29,077 bases of DNA from an uncultured Bacteroidales bacterium. Lineage in GTDB: Bacteria; Bacteroidota; Bacteroidia; Bacteroidales; P3. Shown here in pieces: positions 8,811-15,840 of this stretch. The DNA lies in assembly GCA_937915785.1 (NCBI GenBank), contig CALGGY010000033.1, positions 1 through 29,077 on the forward strand, written 5' to 3'. The notes below the pieces were generated by a model, which was not told where the DNA came from, searched no databases, and saw only the letters and a list, made by a program, of their open reading frames with translations. The position numbers were made by a program, and so were the translations under genes. Every line of letters begins with the position of its first letter. The first letter of the stretch is position 1.

Positions 8811-9410
8811 TTGGCAACAATAAAAGACATAAAAAAAACGGCACAACTCCTACATTTTGCAGGGGTTGCGTCGCTTTTAGCATTTGCCACCTCGTGTAGC
8901 AACGACATGGAAACTATTCGTTTTTTCGAAAAAAAGGAAATGCCGTTGCAAACTCTCTCCAACGCCGAATTGTTGCGCAGCAAGGACGGTAACGTGCAGG
9001 TGCGCCTCAAAGCACCCGAGATAAACAAATACGACGGCGAAAACGCACGCACCGAATACCCCAAAGGCGTGCAGCTGTATTTCTACGATGCCGACAAAAA
9101 GGTGAAATCGTCGCTCTCGGCCAAATATGCCATCGACTGGGAGAAGAAAAAAATAATGCAGGCCCGGAACAACGTGGTGATAATAGACTACCAGACGGGC
9201 GACACCACCTACATGGAAACCATTGTGTGGGACCGCAACGAACGGCGCATTTTCTCCAACAACCCCCTGATGTCGAAAAACGGGCAGCGCATAACCTACG
9301 GCGACGGCTTTGTGAGCGACGAAAAATTGGAAAACCCACGAATACTTCGCCAGCGCGGCACCATAGAGTGGATTGACGATGAAAACACCGACACCACCGC
9401 TACCGAATAA
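8811..9410 (+). CDS. lptC: LPS export protein LptC (lipoprotein form)
   Basis: LptC bridges the inner-membrane LptBFG transporter to LptA and passes lipopolysaccharide across the periplasm. The protein has 199 residues. A lipobox-like LLAFATSC with Cys at residue ~29 suggests the lipid anchor that is common in Bacteroidetes LptC. The LptC/OstA-like beta-jellyroll follows: GNVQVRLKAPEINKYDG, QLYFYDADKKVKSSLSAKYAI, NNVVIIDYQTGDTTYMETIVWDRNERRIFSNN and ERITYGDGF-like QRITYGDGFVSDE. The start is a TTG codon. In-frame stops precede it directly (8802 and 8808) and the next ATG comes after the lipobox, so TTG is the only sensible start. It lies six bases after the TPR gene. Confidence 0.85.
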   Translation: MATIKDIKKTAQLLHFAGVASLLAFATSCSNDMETIRFFEKKEMPLQTLSNAELLRSKDGNVQVRLKAPEINKYDGENARTEYPKGVQLYFYDADKKVKSSLSAKYAIDWEKKKIMQARNNVVIIDYQTGDTTYMETIVWDRNERRIFSNNPLMSKNGQRITYGDGFVSDEKLENPRILRQRGTIEWIDDENTDTTATE

Positions 9411-9425
9411 CAACAATCCGCCTAC

Positions 9426-10346
9426 ATGAGCACCGACAAGCCTTTTATGCCATTCTCACAGTCCGAAAAACGCGGCTTTTTCATCCTTCTTGCAGCACTT
9501 GTTCTGATTATAGCTTTCTTGGTTGTGAAAAACGCCGTTGTACGCCGGCAAAGCGAGTCGTTCGATTTCTCAGGCTACGAACAGCAGATAAGCCACTACA
9601 AGGACAGCATACTGAACAACTTGGATTCCAACGATTTCCGTTATTTCAGCCAAAACAACAGCAACCGTTCGTTTGGCCGAAAGCTCAATCCTTTCACCTT
9701 CGACCCGAACACCCTTGCCGTCGAAGGCTGGGAAAAACTCGGCTACAGCCAAAAGCAGGCCCAGGCGGTGGACAAATATCGTGCCAAAGGCGGTGTGTTC
9801 CGCAAAAAAGAGGACCTGAAAAAACTGTTCTTTGTGGACGAAGAAGATTATCAACTGCTCGAACCTTACATTGTTATCGAACACATTCCCGAAAGGACCG
9901 CCAATGGCCAACGCACCTACGAAAGACCGTCGCAACCTGTTGTGGCAAAAAAAATAGAGCTCAACACCGCCGACACCGCCGACCTCAAGGAACTGCGCGG
10001 CATAGGCAGCGGCTACGCCAAACGCATCATCAAATATCGTGAGCGGCTGGGCGGGTTCTGCAAGCCGGAGCAGCTGATGGAGGTTTACGGATTTACCCAA
10101 GAACTGTACGAAAAAGTGGCTCCCAACATCGTCATCGACGGCGACGAGGTGCGAAAGATAAACCTCAACACCGCCACCATCGACCAGCTGAAACGCCATC
10201 CCTACCTCGACTACTATCAGGCCAAAGCCATTGTGAACTACCGCAACTCGGCAGGACGCTTCGCCACAGTGAACGACCTGCTCAAAGCCAACCTTATCTA
10301 CCCCGAAACTTTCGAAAAAATAAAGCCATATTTGGTGGTTCAATAA
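9426..10346 (+). CDS. Membrane-anchored helix-hairpin-helix (ComEA-like) protein
   Basis: A 306-residue protein with one N-terminal membrane segment (residues ~17-37, FFILLAALVLIIAFLVV) and three ComEA-type helix-hairpin-helix modules: ~88-150 (KLGYSQKQAQAVDKYRAKGG), ~175-237 (LNTADTADLKELRGIGSGYA, then RIIKYRERLGGF) and ~243-305 (INLNTATIDQLKRHPYLDYY, then QAKAIVNYRNSAGRF). The central module has the canonical GIGSGYA turn; the first and third are divergent. ComEA binds incoming DNA in natural competence. Many Bacteroidetes carry such proteins without a proven role, so DNA binding at the membrane is the inference. It follows lptC by 15 bases and ends the cluster. Confidence 0.85.
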   Translation: MSTDKPFMPFSQSEKRGFFILLAALVLIIAFLVVKNAVVRRQSESFDFSGYEQQISHYKDSILNNLDSNDFRYFSQNNSNRSFGRKLNPFTFDPNTLAVEGWEKLGYSQKQAQAVDKYRAKGGVFRKKEDLKKLFFVDEEDYQLLEPYIVIEHIPERTANGQRTYERPSQPVVAKKIELNTADTADLKELRGIGSGYAKRIIKYRERLGGFCKPEQLMEVYGFTQELYEKVAPNIVIDGDEVRKINLNTATIDQLKRHPYLDYYQAKAIVNYRNSAGRFATVNDLLKANLIYPETFEKIKPYLVVQ

Positions 10347-10362
10347 ATATTAAGTATATTTG
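10331..10362 (+). promoter_or_regulatory. Upstream promoter (P1) of lpxD
   Basis: TTTG at 10331-10334 and TATATTTG at 10355-10362 are separated by 20 bases, a good match to the Bacteroidetes promoter pattern. It overlaps the last codons of the upstream gene. Confidence 0.65.
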
Positions 10363-10389
10363 CAAAACAATTTGCACACGCTATGTTTG
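10359..10389 (+). promoter_or_regulatory. Downstream promoter (P2) of lpxD, sharing an element with P1
   Basis: TTTG at 10359-10362 (the end of the P1 -7 box) and TATGTTTG at 10382-10389 are 19 bases apart. The transcription start would lie about 20 bases before the lpxD ATG. Confidence 0.5.
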
Positions 10390-10415
10390 TGCAACCAACT
10401 GAAAACCATCGTATA

Positions 10416-11441
10416 ATGAAATTTGAAGCGCAAAAAATAGCCCAGATGCTGAGCGGAACAGTGGAGGGCAACCCCCAAGCCGAAGTTTACAAACTGTGCA
10501 AAATTGAAGAAGGCGCCGAAGGGGGACTTTCTTTTTTGGCAAATCCCAAATACACCCACCACATATACGACACCAAGGCCACAGCGGTGATAGTGAACAA
10601 CGATTTTGTGCCCGAGCATCCCGTTGGCACCACCCTTATACGTGTGGAAAACGCCTACACGGCGTTTGCGCAGCTGCTGAGCATGTACAACGAGATGCAG
10701 CTGAACAAGGTGGGCATTTCCGACAAGGCTTTCATTCACCCCACGGCCACTGTTGGGAACAACTGCTACATCGGCGAGTTTGCATACATCGGAGAACATG
10801 CAGTTATTGGCGACAACGCCAAGATTTATCCGCAGACCTACGTTGGCGACAACACCCAGATAGGCAGCAAGACCACACTTTTTGCAGGGGTTAAAATTTA
10901 TGCCAACAACATTATTGGAAACAGCTGCATACTGCATTCCGGTGCCGTGGTGGGAGCCGACGGTTTTGGTTTTGCCCCACAGCCCGACGGCAGTTTCGAG
11001 AAAATAGCCCAGATAGGCAACGTTATTATCGAGGACAATGTGGAGATAGGTGCCAACACCTGTATCGACCGTGCCACCATGGGTGCCACCATTATCCACA
11101 AAGGTGTGAAAATAGACAACTTGTGCCAGATAGCCCACAATGTGGTGGTGGGTCAGAACACCGCCATGGCCTCGCAGAGCGGGGTGGCAGGCTCGTCGAA
11201 AGTGGGCAGCAACTGCATTTTTGCCGGACAGGTGGGCGTGGTAGGACATATAGAGGTTGGCGACCGTGTTACCATCGCCGCACAGTCGGGTGTGACCAAG
11301 AGCGTGAAATCCGACAATATCATACTCGGCTCGCCGGCACTGCCTGCCGAAAAACAGAAGAAAATTTATGTGTATCAGCGCAAACTCGAAGAGATGGCGC
11401 AACGCATTGCCGAACTGGAGAAAAAATTGGAACGACAGTAA
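10416..11441 (+). CDS. lpxD: UDP-3-O-acylglucosamine N-acyltransferase
   Basis: Adds the N-linked hydroxyacyl chain to UDP-3-O-acylglucosamine in lipid A synthesis; a cytosolic trimer. The 341 residues comprise an N-terminal uridine-binding domain (1-~105), a left-handed beta-helix of hexapeptide repeats (~108-300, e.g. VGNNCYIGEFAYIGEHAVIG) and a C-terminal helix (VYQRKLEEMAQRIAELEKKL). LpxD landmarks are GAVVGADGFGFAP (~185) and CQIAHNVVVGQ with the catalytic His at residue 241. The start MKFEAQKIAQML is chosen over a TTG/ATG extension 33 bases upstream because the conserved domain begins here and the extension overlaps the P2 promoter. Unlike many Bacteroidetes, lpxC/fabZ and lpxA do not follow; a terminator does. 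Confidence 0.97.
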   Translation: MKFEAQKIAQMLSGTVEGNPQAEVYKLCKIEEGAEGGLSFLANPKYTHHIYDTKATAVIVNNDFVPEHPVGTTLIRVENAYTAFAQLLSMYNEMQLNKVGISDKAFIHPTATVGNNCYIGEFAYIGEHAVIGDNAKIYPQTYVGDNTQIGSKTTLFAGVKIYANNIIGNSCILHSGAVVGADGFGFAPQPDGSFEKIAQIGNVIIEDNVEIGANTCIDRATMGATIIHKGVKIDNLCQIAHNVVVGQNTAMASQSGVAGSSKVGSNCIFAGQVGVVGHIEVGDRVTIAAQSGVTKSVKSDNIILGSPALPAEKQKKIYVYQRKLEEMAQRIAELEKKLERQ

Positions 11442-11468
11442 TATAATATTTGTTTTTTCATAATGATG

Positions 11469-11500
11469 AGGCAAGTCTTGAAAAGGACTTGCCTTTTTTC
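11469..11500 (+). terminator. Intrinsic terminator after lpxD
   Basis: A perfect 9-bp stem, AGGCAAGTC with GACTTGCCT, around an 8-base loop, followed by a run of six T residues. It lies 28 bases after the lpxD stop. Confidence 0.9.
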
Positions 11501-11534
11501 ATCCTAAGCTATGCCAAATGTATAATCAAAACGG

Positions 11535-12485
11535 TTACCTCGCGGTTACGTCGTTCAGGTAAGGTTTCAGTTTTTCGAAAAACATGGCTGTAAAAAGGGT
11601 CGCCCCTTGGTGGTTAAGGTGGGCTGGGTCGTAGAAAAGTTCGCTGTGGCTGTTGAAAAATTCCGTGGTGCGGAAATCTATGAACGGTACACCGCAACTG
11701 GAGCTGAGCCTGTTGATGAAATCGGGAAAATAGGGTGCTCGGTAGCGGGGCGTCTGCACAGCAATAAATGTTACTCCTCTTTCGTTGCATATGCGTGCCA
11801 CCCTGCGGAAATTTTCCACCACGGCACTGTCAGGCAAAAAATCCTCGGCCCTGTCGCCAAATGTATATACGGCAGACGTGTCCATTTGTTGGTACAAAGG
11901 GCAATATCCAAGGTTGCTGTCGGGCGAGGCTACAAAGGTTTCGGCCATACGCAAAGGCATGGCGTTGCGGTAGCGGTACATCGATGACAGCATAAGGAAC
12001 CGGTTGGCAGCATAGGCATTGTTTATATATCTTCGCACCACAGTGTCATGGCGATACAGGGGCGACGCATTTTCCACGCATCGGGTGTAATCTTTTCCAA
12101 ACTCGTGGCTCCCCACTTCGAGCACAATCAGCTTTGGTGTGTGGCGGTGTAGCATCGACTCGATGGCGCATAGGTGTTCGTTTACCACAATGGCGTCGAG
12201 ACCGTAGTTGTAGGCCGACACGGGCTCTCCCCAACACATGGCGATACTGTCGGCCAGCTGGCGAGTAACAAAATGATGGTGGCACCGCGAGGAGCCGAAC
12301 AACGCCACGTCGGGTGTGTCGCGGTAGCTGTGGCTTATTGCCGAAGGAAGTTTCTCCCTGATGGGCAGTTGCATAAAACCGCTGTCGAAAAGGCATCCAA
12401 GGCCAATGTCTATTGCCAAAAGCGTTGCAACAACTATTGTGCCGGTTTTAAAAAGACGTCGTATCTCAGTATTCATTTTTAGCAT
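11535..12485 (-). CDS. SGNH-hydrolase-like protein, partner of the MBOAT acyltransferase
   Basis: A 316-residue protein with a single N-terminal membrane segment (GTIVVATLLAIDIGLGCLF, ~14-33), so the rest faces the periplasm. The SGNH nucleophile block is ALFGSSRCHHH (Ser65/66). The C-terminal catalytic Asp-His pair is in FYDPAHLNHQG (D286, H289). These features fit the DltD/AlgJ/AlgX-like proteins that work with MBOAT transferases to move acyl groups onto polysaccharides. The substrate is unknown. ATGs at 12485 (taken here) and 12476 lie just after the MBOAT stop; a longer start at 12515 would overlap that gene by 29 bases. The two genes clearly form an operon. Confidence 0.8.
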   Translation of the reverse strand: MLKMNTEIRRLFKTGTIVVATLLAIDIGLGCLFDSGFMQLPIREKLPSAISHSYRDTPDVALFGSSRCHHHFVTRQLADSIAMCWGEPVSAYNYGLDAIVVNEHLCAIESMLHRHTPKLIVLEVGSHEFGKDYTRCVENASPLYRHDTVVRRYINNAYAANRFLMLSSMYRYRNAMPLRMAETFVASPDSNLGYCPLYQQMDTSAVYTFGDRAEDFLPDSAVVENFRRVARICNERGVTFIAVQTPRYRAPYFPDFINRLSSSCGVPFIDFRTTEFFNSHSELFYDPAHLNHQGATLFTAMFFEKLKPYLNDVTAR

Positions 12486-12486
12486 A

Positions 12487-13899
12487 CTAAAACTGGAAAT
12501 ATATGAATTGGCCACCGTTCAGCGAGCCGAAAAGCAGGATGTAGCATACCAGCAATATGAAAGAAACATATCGTACGCCGATGTTGGACGAATGCAGTGC
12601 GTGGATTTTCCAGCCGAAGGTGTCCGAAAGATCTTTTGCCATCAGCAGGCACAGGCTTGCGCAGCCTACCGATAGCGATGATATGTTGATATACGGTTTG
12701 TCCAATGCGGTGAATATTTTGGCAACAATGCAGAAAGCGTCGTTCAGGGTGTTGGCTCTGAAGAAAATCCATGCGAAATCCACCATCAAAAAACAGACAA
12801 CGATGCCTATGAGCCTGTTTATAAGCCGTTTGCCGCTGTGTTTGATTGACAGCCTGCGCCATATCACGGCCGCCACTTGGTAGATGCCATGCAGAAATCC
12901 CCATACGAGGAAAGTCCAGTTGGCGCCATGCCACAGGCCGCTGACCAGAAAGGTAACCATAAGATTGCCCACGTGCCGCCACTTGCCCGTGCGGCTGCCG
13001 CCAAGAGGTATGTAAACATAATCTTTGAACCACGAGGAGAGCGAGATGTGCCATCGTTTCCAAAACTCACCGATATTGGTGGACAGGTAAGGTGTGCGGA
13101 AGTTGTCCATCAGCCGGAATCCCATGATGCGGGCCGCACCTATGGCGATGTTGGAGTATCCGCCGAAATCGCAGTAAATTTGGAAAGCGAAGAGCACCGT
13201 GGCTATGAGCATGCTGGTGCCGTTGTGTTGTGTGGGGTTGTTGTAAACTGCGTTCACATACTCCGCCAGCACATCGGCAACGCACAATTTCATGAAATAG
13301 CCCCACAGCATTTGCCTCAAGCCCTCTGTGGTGTCGTGGTATCTGAAAATGTGTTTTTCCTTGAACTGTGGCAGCAGGTTGGAAGCCCTTTCGATAGGCC
13401 CTGCCACAAGCTGGGGAAAGAAGGATACAAAAACAGCGTAGGAGACGAAGTTGCGTTCGGCTTTGACGGTTCCGCGATACACATCCACGGTGTAGCCCAC
13501 GGCTTGGAAAGTGTAGAACGATATGCCAACCGGCAGAAGTAGGTCGAGATTGGGAAGTTGCCAGTGCAGACCGGCGGCACCAAGAAAAGCCGACACGGTA
13601 TCGTTTATCATGCCGTGGTATTTGAAAACCACAAGCAGTCCTATGTTTATGACAATGCTTGTGGCAAGGAGTAGCTTTTTGCGCTTTTGGTTGCCGCACT
13701 TGTCGAGCGAAAGCCCGCCGAGGTAGGTTACAATGGTGGAGGCGAGGATGAGCAGCGCATACACCGGTTTCCAACTCATGTAAAAAAAGTAGCTGGCAAC
13801 CAGCAGGAAGGCGTTGCGCCAACGTGTGCCCCCTATGGCATAGTATATTATGCACACCATTGGGAAGAACAGCAGGAATTGCAGCGAATTGAAAAGCAT
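12487..13899 (-). CDS. MBOAT-family O-acyltransferase (AlgI/DltB-like)
   Basis: A 470-residue polytopic inner-membrane protein starting MLFNSLQFLLFFPMVCIIYY, the usual N-terminus of bacterial AlgI/DltB-type MBOAT enzymes. These move acyl (usually acetyl) groups across the membrane to extracellular polysaccharides. Key motifs are FWKRWHISLSSWFKDYVYIP (conserved His284) and SGLWHGANWTFLVWGFLHG with the catalytic His324. About ten hydrophobic segments are visible. The neighbouring SGNH gene supplies the periplasmic partner. No glycosyltransferase cluster surrounds the pair, so the polymer it modifies cannot be named. I see no obvious promoter in the short gap after the pyrI terminator. Confidence 0.92.
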   Translation of the reverse strand: MLFNSLQFLLFFPMVCIIYYAIGGTRWRNAFLLVASYFFYMSWKPVYALLILASTIVTYLGGLSLDKCGNQKRKKLLLATSIVINIGLLVVFKYHGMINDTVSAFLGAAGLHWQLPNLDLLLPVGISFYTFQAVGYTVDVYRGTVKAERNFVSYAVFVSFFPQLVAGPIERASNLLPQFKEKHIFRYHDTTEGLRQMLWGYFMKLCVADVLAEYVNAVYNNPTQHNGTSMLIATVLFAFQIYCDFGGYSNIAIGAARIMGFRLMDNFRTPYLSTNIGEFWKRWHISLSSWFKDYVYIPLGGSRTGKWRHVGNLMVTFLVSGLWHGANWTFLVWGFLHGIYQVAAVIWRRLSIKHSGKRLINRLIGIVVCFLMVDFAWIFFRANTLNDAFCIVAKIFTALDKPYINISSLSVGCASLCLLMAKDLSDTFGWKIHALHSSNIGVRYVSFILLVCYILLFGSLNGGQFIYFQF

Positions 13900-13916
13900 T
13901 GCGCGCTACTTTTTGA

Positions 13917-13951
13917 CAAAAAAGTGGGGCTCTGCAAGGCGTAGCCCCACT
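13917..13951 (-). terminator. Intrinsic terminator after pyrI
   Basis: A perfect 9-bp stem, AGTGGGGCT with AGCCCCACT, around an 11-base loop. Read on the minus strand it is followed by a run of T (13918-13923). It separates pyrBI from the MBOAT gene. Confidence 0.88.
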
Positions 13952-13994
13952 ATAATGGTTGATTGTAAGTGAGTTCGGAGATTTTTTTATAGTC

Positions 13995-14453
13995 TTATAT
14001 GAAATTCATCGTCTCTTTGGTTACGAATTTCTCGCAGTAGTGGCACTGCATTTTAAGGTTCGAGCGGTCCAGAATGCGGAATTTGGTGCGGATGGTTTCG
14101 GCGTTGGTTATGCATTTGGGGTTCATGCATTTGATGATGCCTTCGACCATGTCGGGGACTTCGGCGGTAAATTTTTCCACCACTTCGTAGTTGCGTATAA
14201 CTATCAGTGTTGCGGTGGGTGCCACAAGGGCTATTTTGTTTATCTCGTCGCGTTCGAAAAATTTGTTCTTTATCTTGACGATGCCTTTGTGTCCCAGTTT
14301 CTGGCTTTGCAGATTGTTGCCAATGAGCACCTCGTCGGCGTAGTTTTCCAAATCGAGCAGGCTTATCACTTTGTACACCACGTTGGTGGGGATATGGTCT
14401 ATCACTGTTCCGTTTTCGATGGCGGAAACCACCATTTCTTTCTTGTTTTCCAT
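13995..14453 (-). CDS. pyrI: Aspartate carbamoyltransferase regulatory subunit
   Basis: Regulatory chain of aspartate transcarbamoylase; it binds nucleotides (CTP/ATP/UTP) and links catalytic trimers through a zinc domain. The 152 residues match the family. The allosteric domain occupies 1-~100 (MVVSAIENGTVIDHIPTNVV, GIVKIKNKF). The zinc site is complete, with C109 and C114 (CMNPKC) and C137 and C140 (CHYC), at almost the same positions as in E. coli. It lies 33 bases downstream of pyrB and is cotranscribed with it. A strong terminator follows. Feedback inhibition of pyrimidine synthesis is therefore expected at the enzyme level, in addition to the leader control proposed upstream. Confidence 0.97.
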   Translation of the reverse strand: MENKKEMVVSAIENGTVIDHIPTNVVYKVISLLDLENYADEVLIGNNLQSQKLGHKGIVKIKNKFFERDEINKIALVAPTATLIVIRNYEVVEKFTAEVPDMVEGIIKCMNPKCITNAETIRTKFRILDRSNLKMQCHYCEKFVTKETMNFI

Positions 14454-14486
14454 AACAGAATGTCTTTTTTTACGTAAAAAAAATGA

Positions 14487-15404
14487 TTATCTAACACCCA
14501 GTATAGCGGCCATCAGTGCCTGACGCACGTACACGCCGTTTTGTGCCTGCTGGAAATAGTAGGCGTAAGGCGTTTTGTCCACGTCGGTGGCAATTTCGTT
14601 CACGCGGGGCAGCGGGTGCAGCACGCGCATGTTGGGTTTGCAGCCCTGCAGCATTTTGGCTGTCAGGATGCACGAATCCTTTACGCGCTCGTATTCCAGC
14701 GGGTCGGGGAAACGTTCGCGCTGCACGCGGGTCATGTATATGATGTCGGCAAAGGGTATCACCTCGGCCAAGTCGGTGTACTGGTAGTATTTGAGGTTGG
14801 CGTTTTTCACCGACATTTTCACCGAGCTGGGCAGTTTCAGTTCCACTGGTGAGACGAGGTGGAAAGTGGCGTTGAAATTGCACATGGCCTGCACCAGCGA
14901 GTGTACCGTGCGTCCGTATTTGAGGTCGCCCACCATGGCGATGTTCAGGTTTTCGAGTGTGCCTTGGGTTTTGCGTATGGAGTAGAGGTCGAGCATGCAC
15001 TGTGTGGGGTGCTGGTTGGCGCCGTCGCCGGCGTTGATAACGGGCACCGAGGCCACTTCGCTGGCGTAGCGCGAGCTGCCTTCCTTGGGGTTGCGCATCA
15101 CTATCAGGTCGCTGTAGCTGCTTACCATCACTATGGTGTCGTGCAGCGACTCGCCTTTCTGCACGCTGGTGCCGCCGGGGTCGCTGAAACCGATGATGCG
15201 AGCGCCCAGCTGGTTGGCGGCGCTCTCGAAACTGAGACGGGTGCGGGTGCTCGGCTCAAAGAAAAGCGTTGCCACCACCTTGTCGCTCAAAATGGGTTGT
15301 TTGGGGTTCTTCTCGAACTCCTCGGCAATATCCAGCACCTGTATGTATTCCTCCTTGCTGAAGTCGGTGATGGATATCAGGTTTCTTCCTTTTAAATTAC
15401 TCAT
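14487..15404 (-). CDS. pyrB: Aspartate carbamoyltransferase catalytic subunit
   Basis: Condenses aspartate and carbamoyl phosphate to carbamoyl aspartate in pyrimidine synthesis. From MSNLKGRNLISITDFSKEE the protein has 305 residues, the normal length. The carbamoyl-phosphate site S52-T-R-T-R (FEPSTRTRLSFE), the SVQKGESL loop (K83), MRNP (R104) and H132-P-T-Q are all present, as is LHPLPRVNEIATDVD near the C-terminus. The frame is open a further 25 codons upstream to a TTG, but that stretch runs through the leader terminator and is not enzyme-like, so ATG 15404 is the start. It is followed by pyrI. Control is probably by the leader at 15447-15589. Confidence 0.97.
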   Translation of the reverse strand: MSNLKGRNLISITDFSKEEYIQVLDIAEEFEKNPKQPILSDKVVATLFFEPSTRTRLSFESAANQLGARIIGFSDPGGTSVQKGESLHDTIVMVSSYSDLIVMRNPKEGSSRYASEVASVPVINAGDGANQHPTQCMLDLYSIRKTQGTLENLNIAMVGDLKYGRTVHSLVQAMCNFNATFHLVSPVELKLPSSVKMSVKNANLKYYQYTDLAEVIPFADIIYMTRVQRERFPDPLEYERVKDSCILTAKMLQGCKPNMRVLHPLPRVNEIATDVDKTPYAYYFQQAQNGVYVRQALMAAILGVR

Positions 15405-15446
15405 GGCGTATGTCTTTTTTTTATCGTTTACTATTGGTTCGGTTAC

Positions 15447-15476
15447 AAAAAAAACGACTGAAAGCAATTTCAGTCG
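15447..15476 (-). terminator. Putative attenuator terminator in the pyrBI leader
   Basis: A perfect 9-bp stem on the minus strand, CGACTGAAA-TTGC-TTTCAGTCG (15476-15455), is followed at once by eight T residues (15454-15447). It lies between the predicted promoter (15582-15589) and the pyrB start (15404), and no gene on the same strand ends upstream of it. The simplest reading is premature termination in the pyrBI leader. The opposite strand has no T run, so the element works in the pyrB direction only. Confidence 0.75.
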
Positions 15477-15562
15477 CAAAACAAATATCTCAAATTTTCA
15501 CCAGGGTGAAACGTGTTTATGTCGTCTAAATGCCTAACATTAAAAATTTTACTTGCGTTCAT
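15470..15562 (-). CDS. Putative pyrBI leader peptide (30 codons)
   Basis: An uninterrupted small ORF begins with ATG at 15562, starts MNASK and ends RYLFCD. Its TGA stop (15472-15470) lies in the 5' arm of the attenuator stem. A ribosome reaching the stop would cover much of the hairpin. The last codons, UAU UUG UUU UGC, are U-rich, as expected if RNA polymerase pauses at low UTP. This is the logic of E. coli pyrL-pyrBI attenuation; the peptide has no visible sequence similarity to PyrL. A five-codon ORF (ATG 15576) overlaps its start by ATGA. Translation is inferred, since there is no Shine-Dalgarno, as is usual in this phylum. Confidence 0.4.
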   Translation of the reverse strand: MNASKIFNVRHLDDINTFHPGENLRYLFCD

Positions 15563-15581
15563 CGTATAAACTGCATTTTGG

Positions 15582-15589
15582 CAAATATA
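15582..15589 (-). promoter_or_regulatory. -7 element of the pyrBI promoter
   Basis: TATATTTG on the minus strand matches TAnnTTTG and would start transcription near 15577, giving a leader of about 170 bases before pyrB. No clear -33 element is visible at the expected distance. Confidence 0.5.
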
Positions 15590-15747
15590 CGATTTTTTTT
15601 CATTTTTTGAGGTGAAAAGATGTTTTTTGTTCACAATTAGCGTAGTGCATTGAATACCTGTTGTTGCGGATTTGCAATATACAGCAAAAGGTTGTTTTTC
15701 TAAATGAGCTGTATCTCAGGCATATACAAAAATGCTGTTTAGATAAA

Positions 15748-15788
15748 GCATTAGCAACAAGCTAATTACGCATTAGCATTTAGCTTAT
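15748..15788. repeat. Two direct repeats of GCATTAGCAnnnAGCTnATT, 22 bases apart
   Basis: GCATTAGCAACAAGCTAATT (15748-15767) and GCATTAGCATTTAGCTTATT (15770-15789) are near-identical and offset by 22 bases, about two helical turns. They lie just upstream of a possible -7 element at 15816-15823. The rest of 15590-15840 shows no gene. A regulator-binding site is a guess. Confidence 0.5.
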
Positions 15789-15815
15789 TTGCATGGAAAT
15801 GTGGCGAATAAAACT

Positions 15816-15823
15816 TAGTTTTG
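15816..15823 (+). promoter_or_regulatory. Possible -7 element before the decayed region
   Basis: TAGTTTTG fits TAnnTTTG and lies 17 bases before the ATG at 15841. A TTTG at 15788-15791 is 24 bases upstream, which is longer than usual, so the assignment is weak. Confidence 0.35.
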
Positions 15824-15840
15824 CAAAAAAATAAGGTGTT

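Noticed and set aside
15405..15479. 25-residue N-terminal extension of PyrB from a TTG start
   Set aside because: It runs through the perfect terminator hairpin and U tract and is not like the enzyme; MSNLKGRNL at 15404 is the normal PyrB N-terminus.
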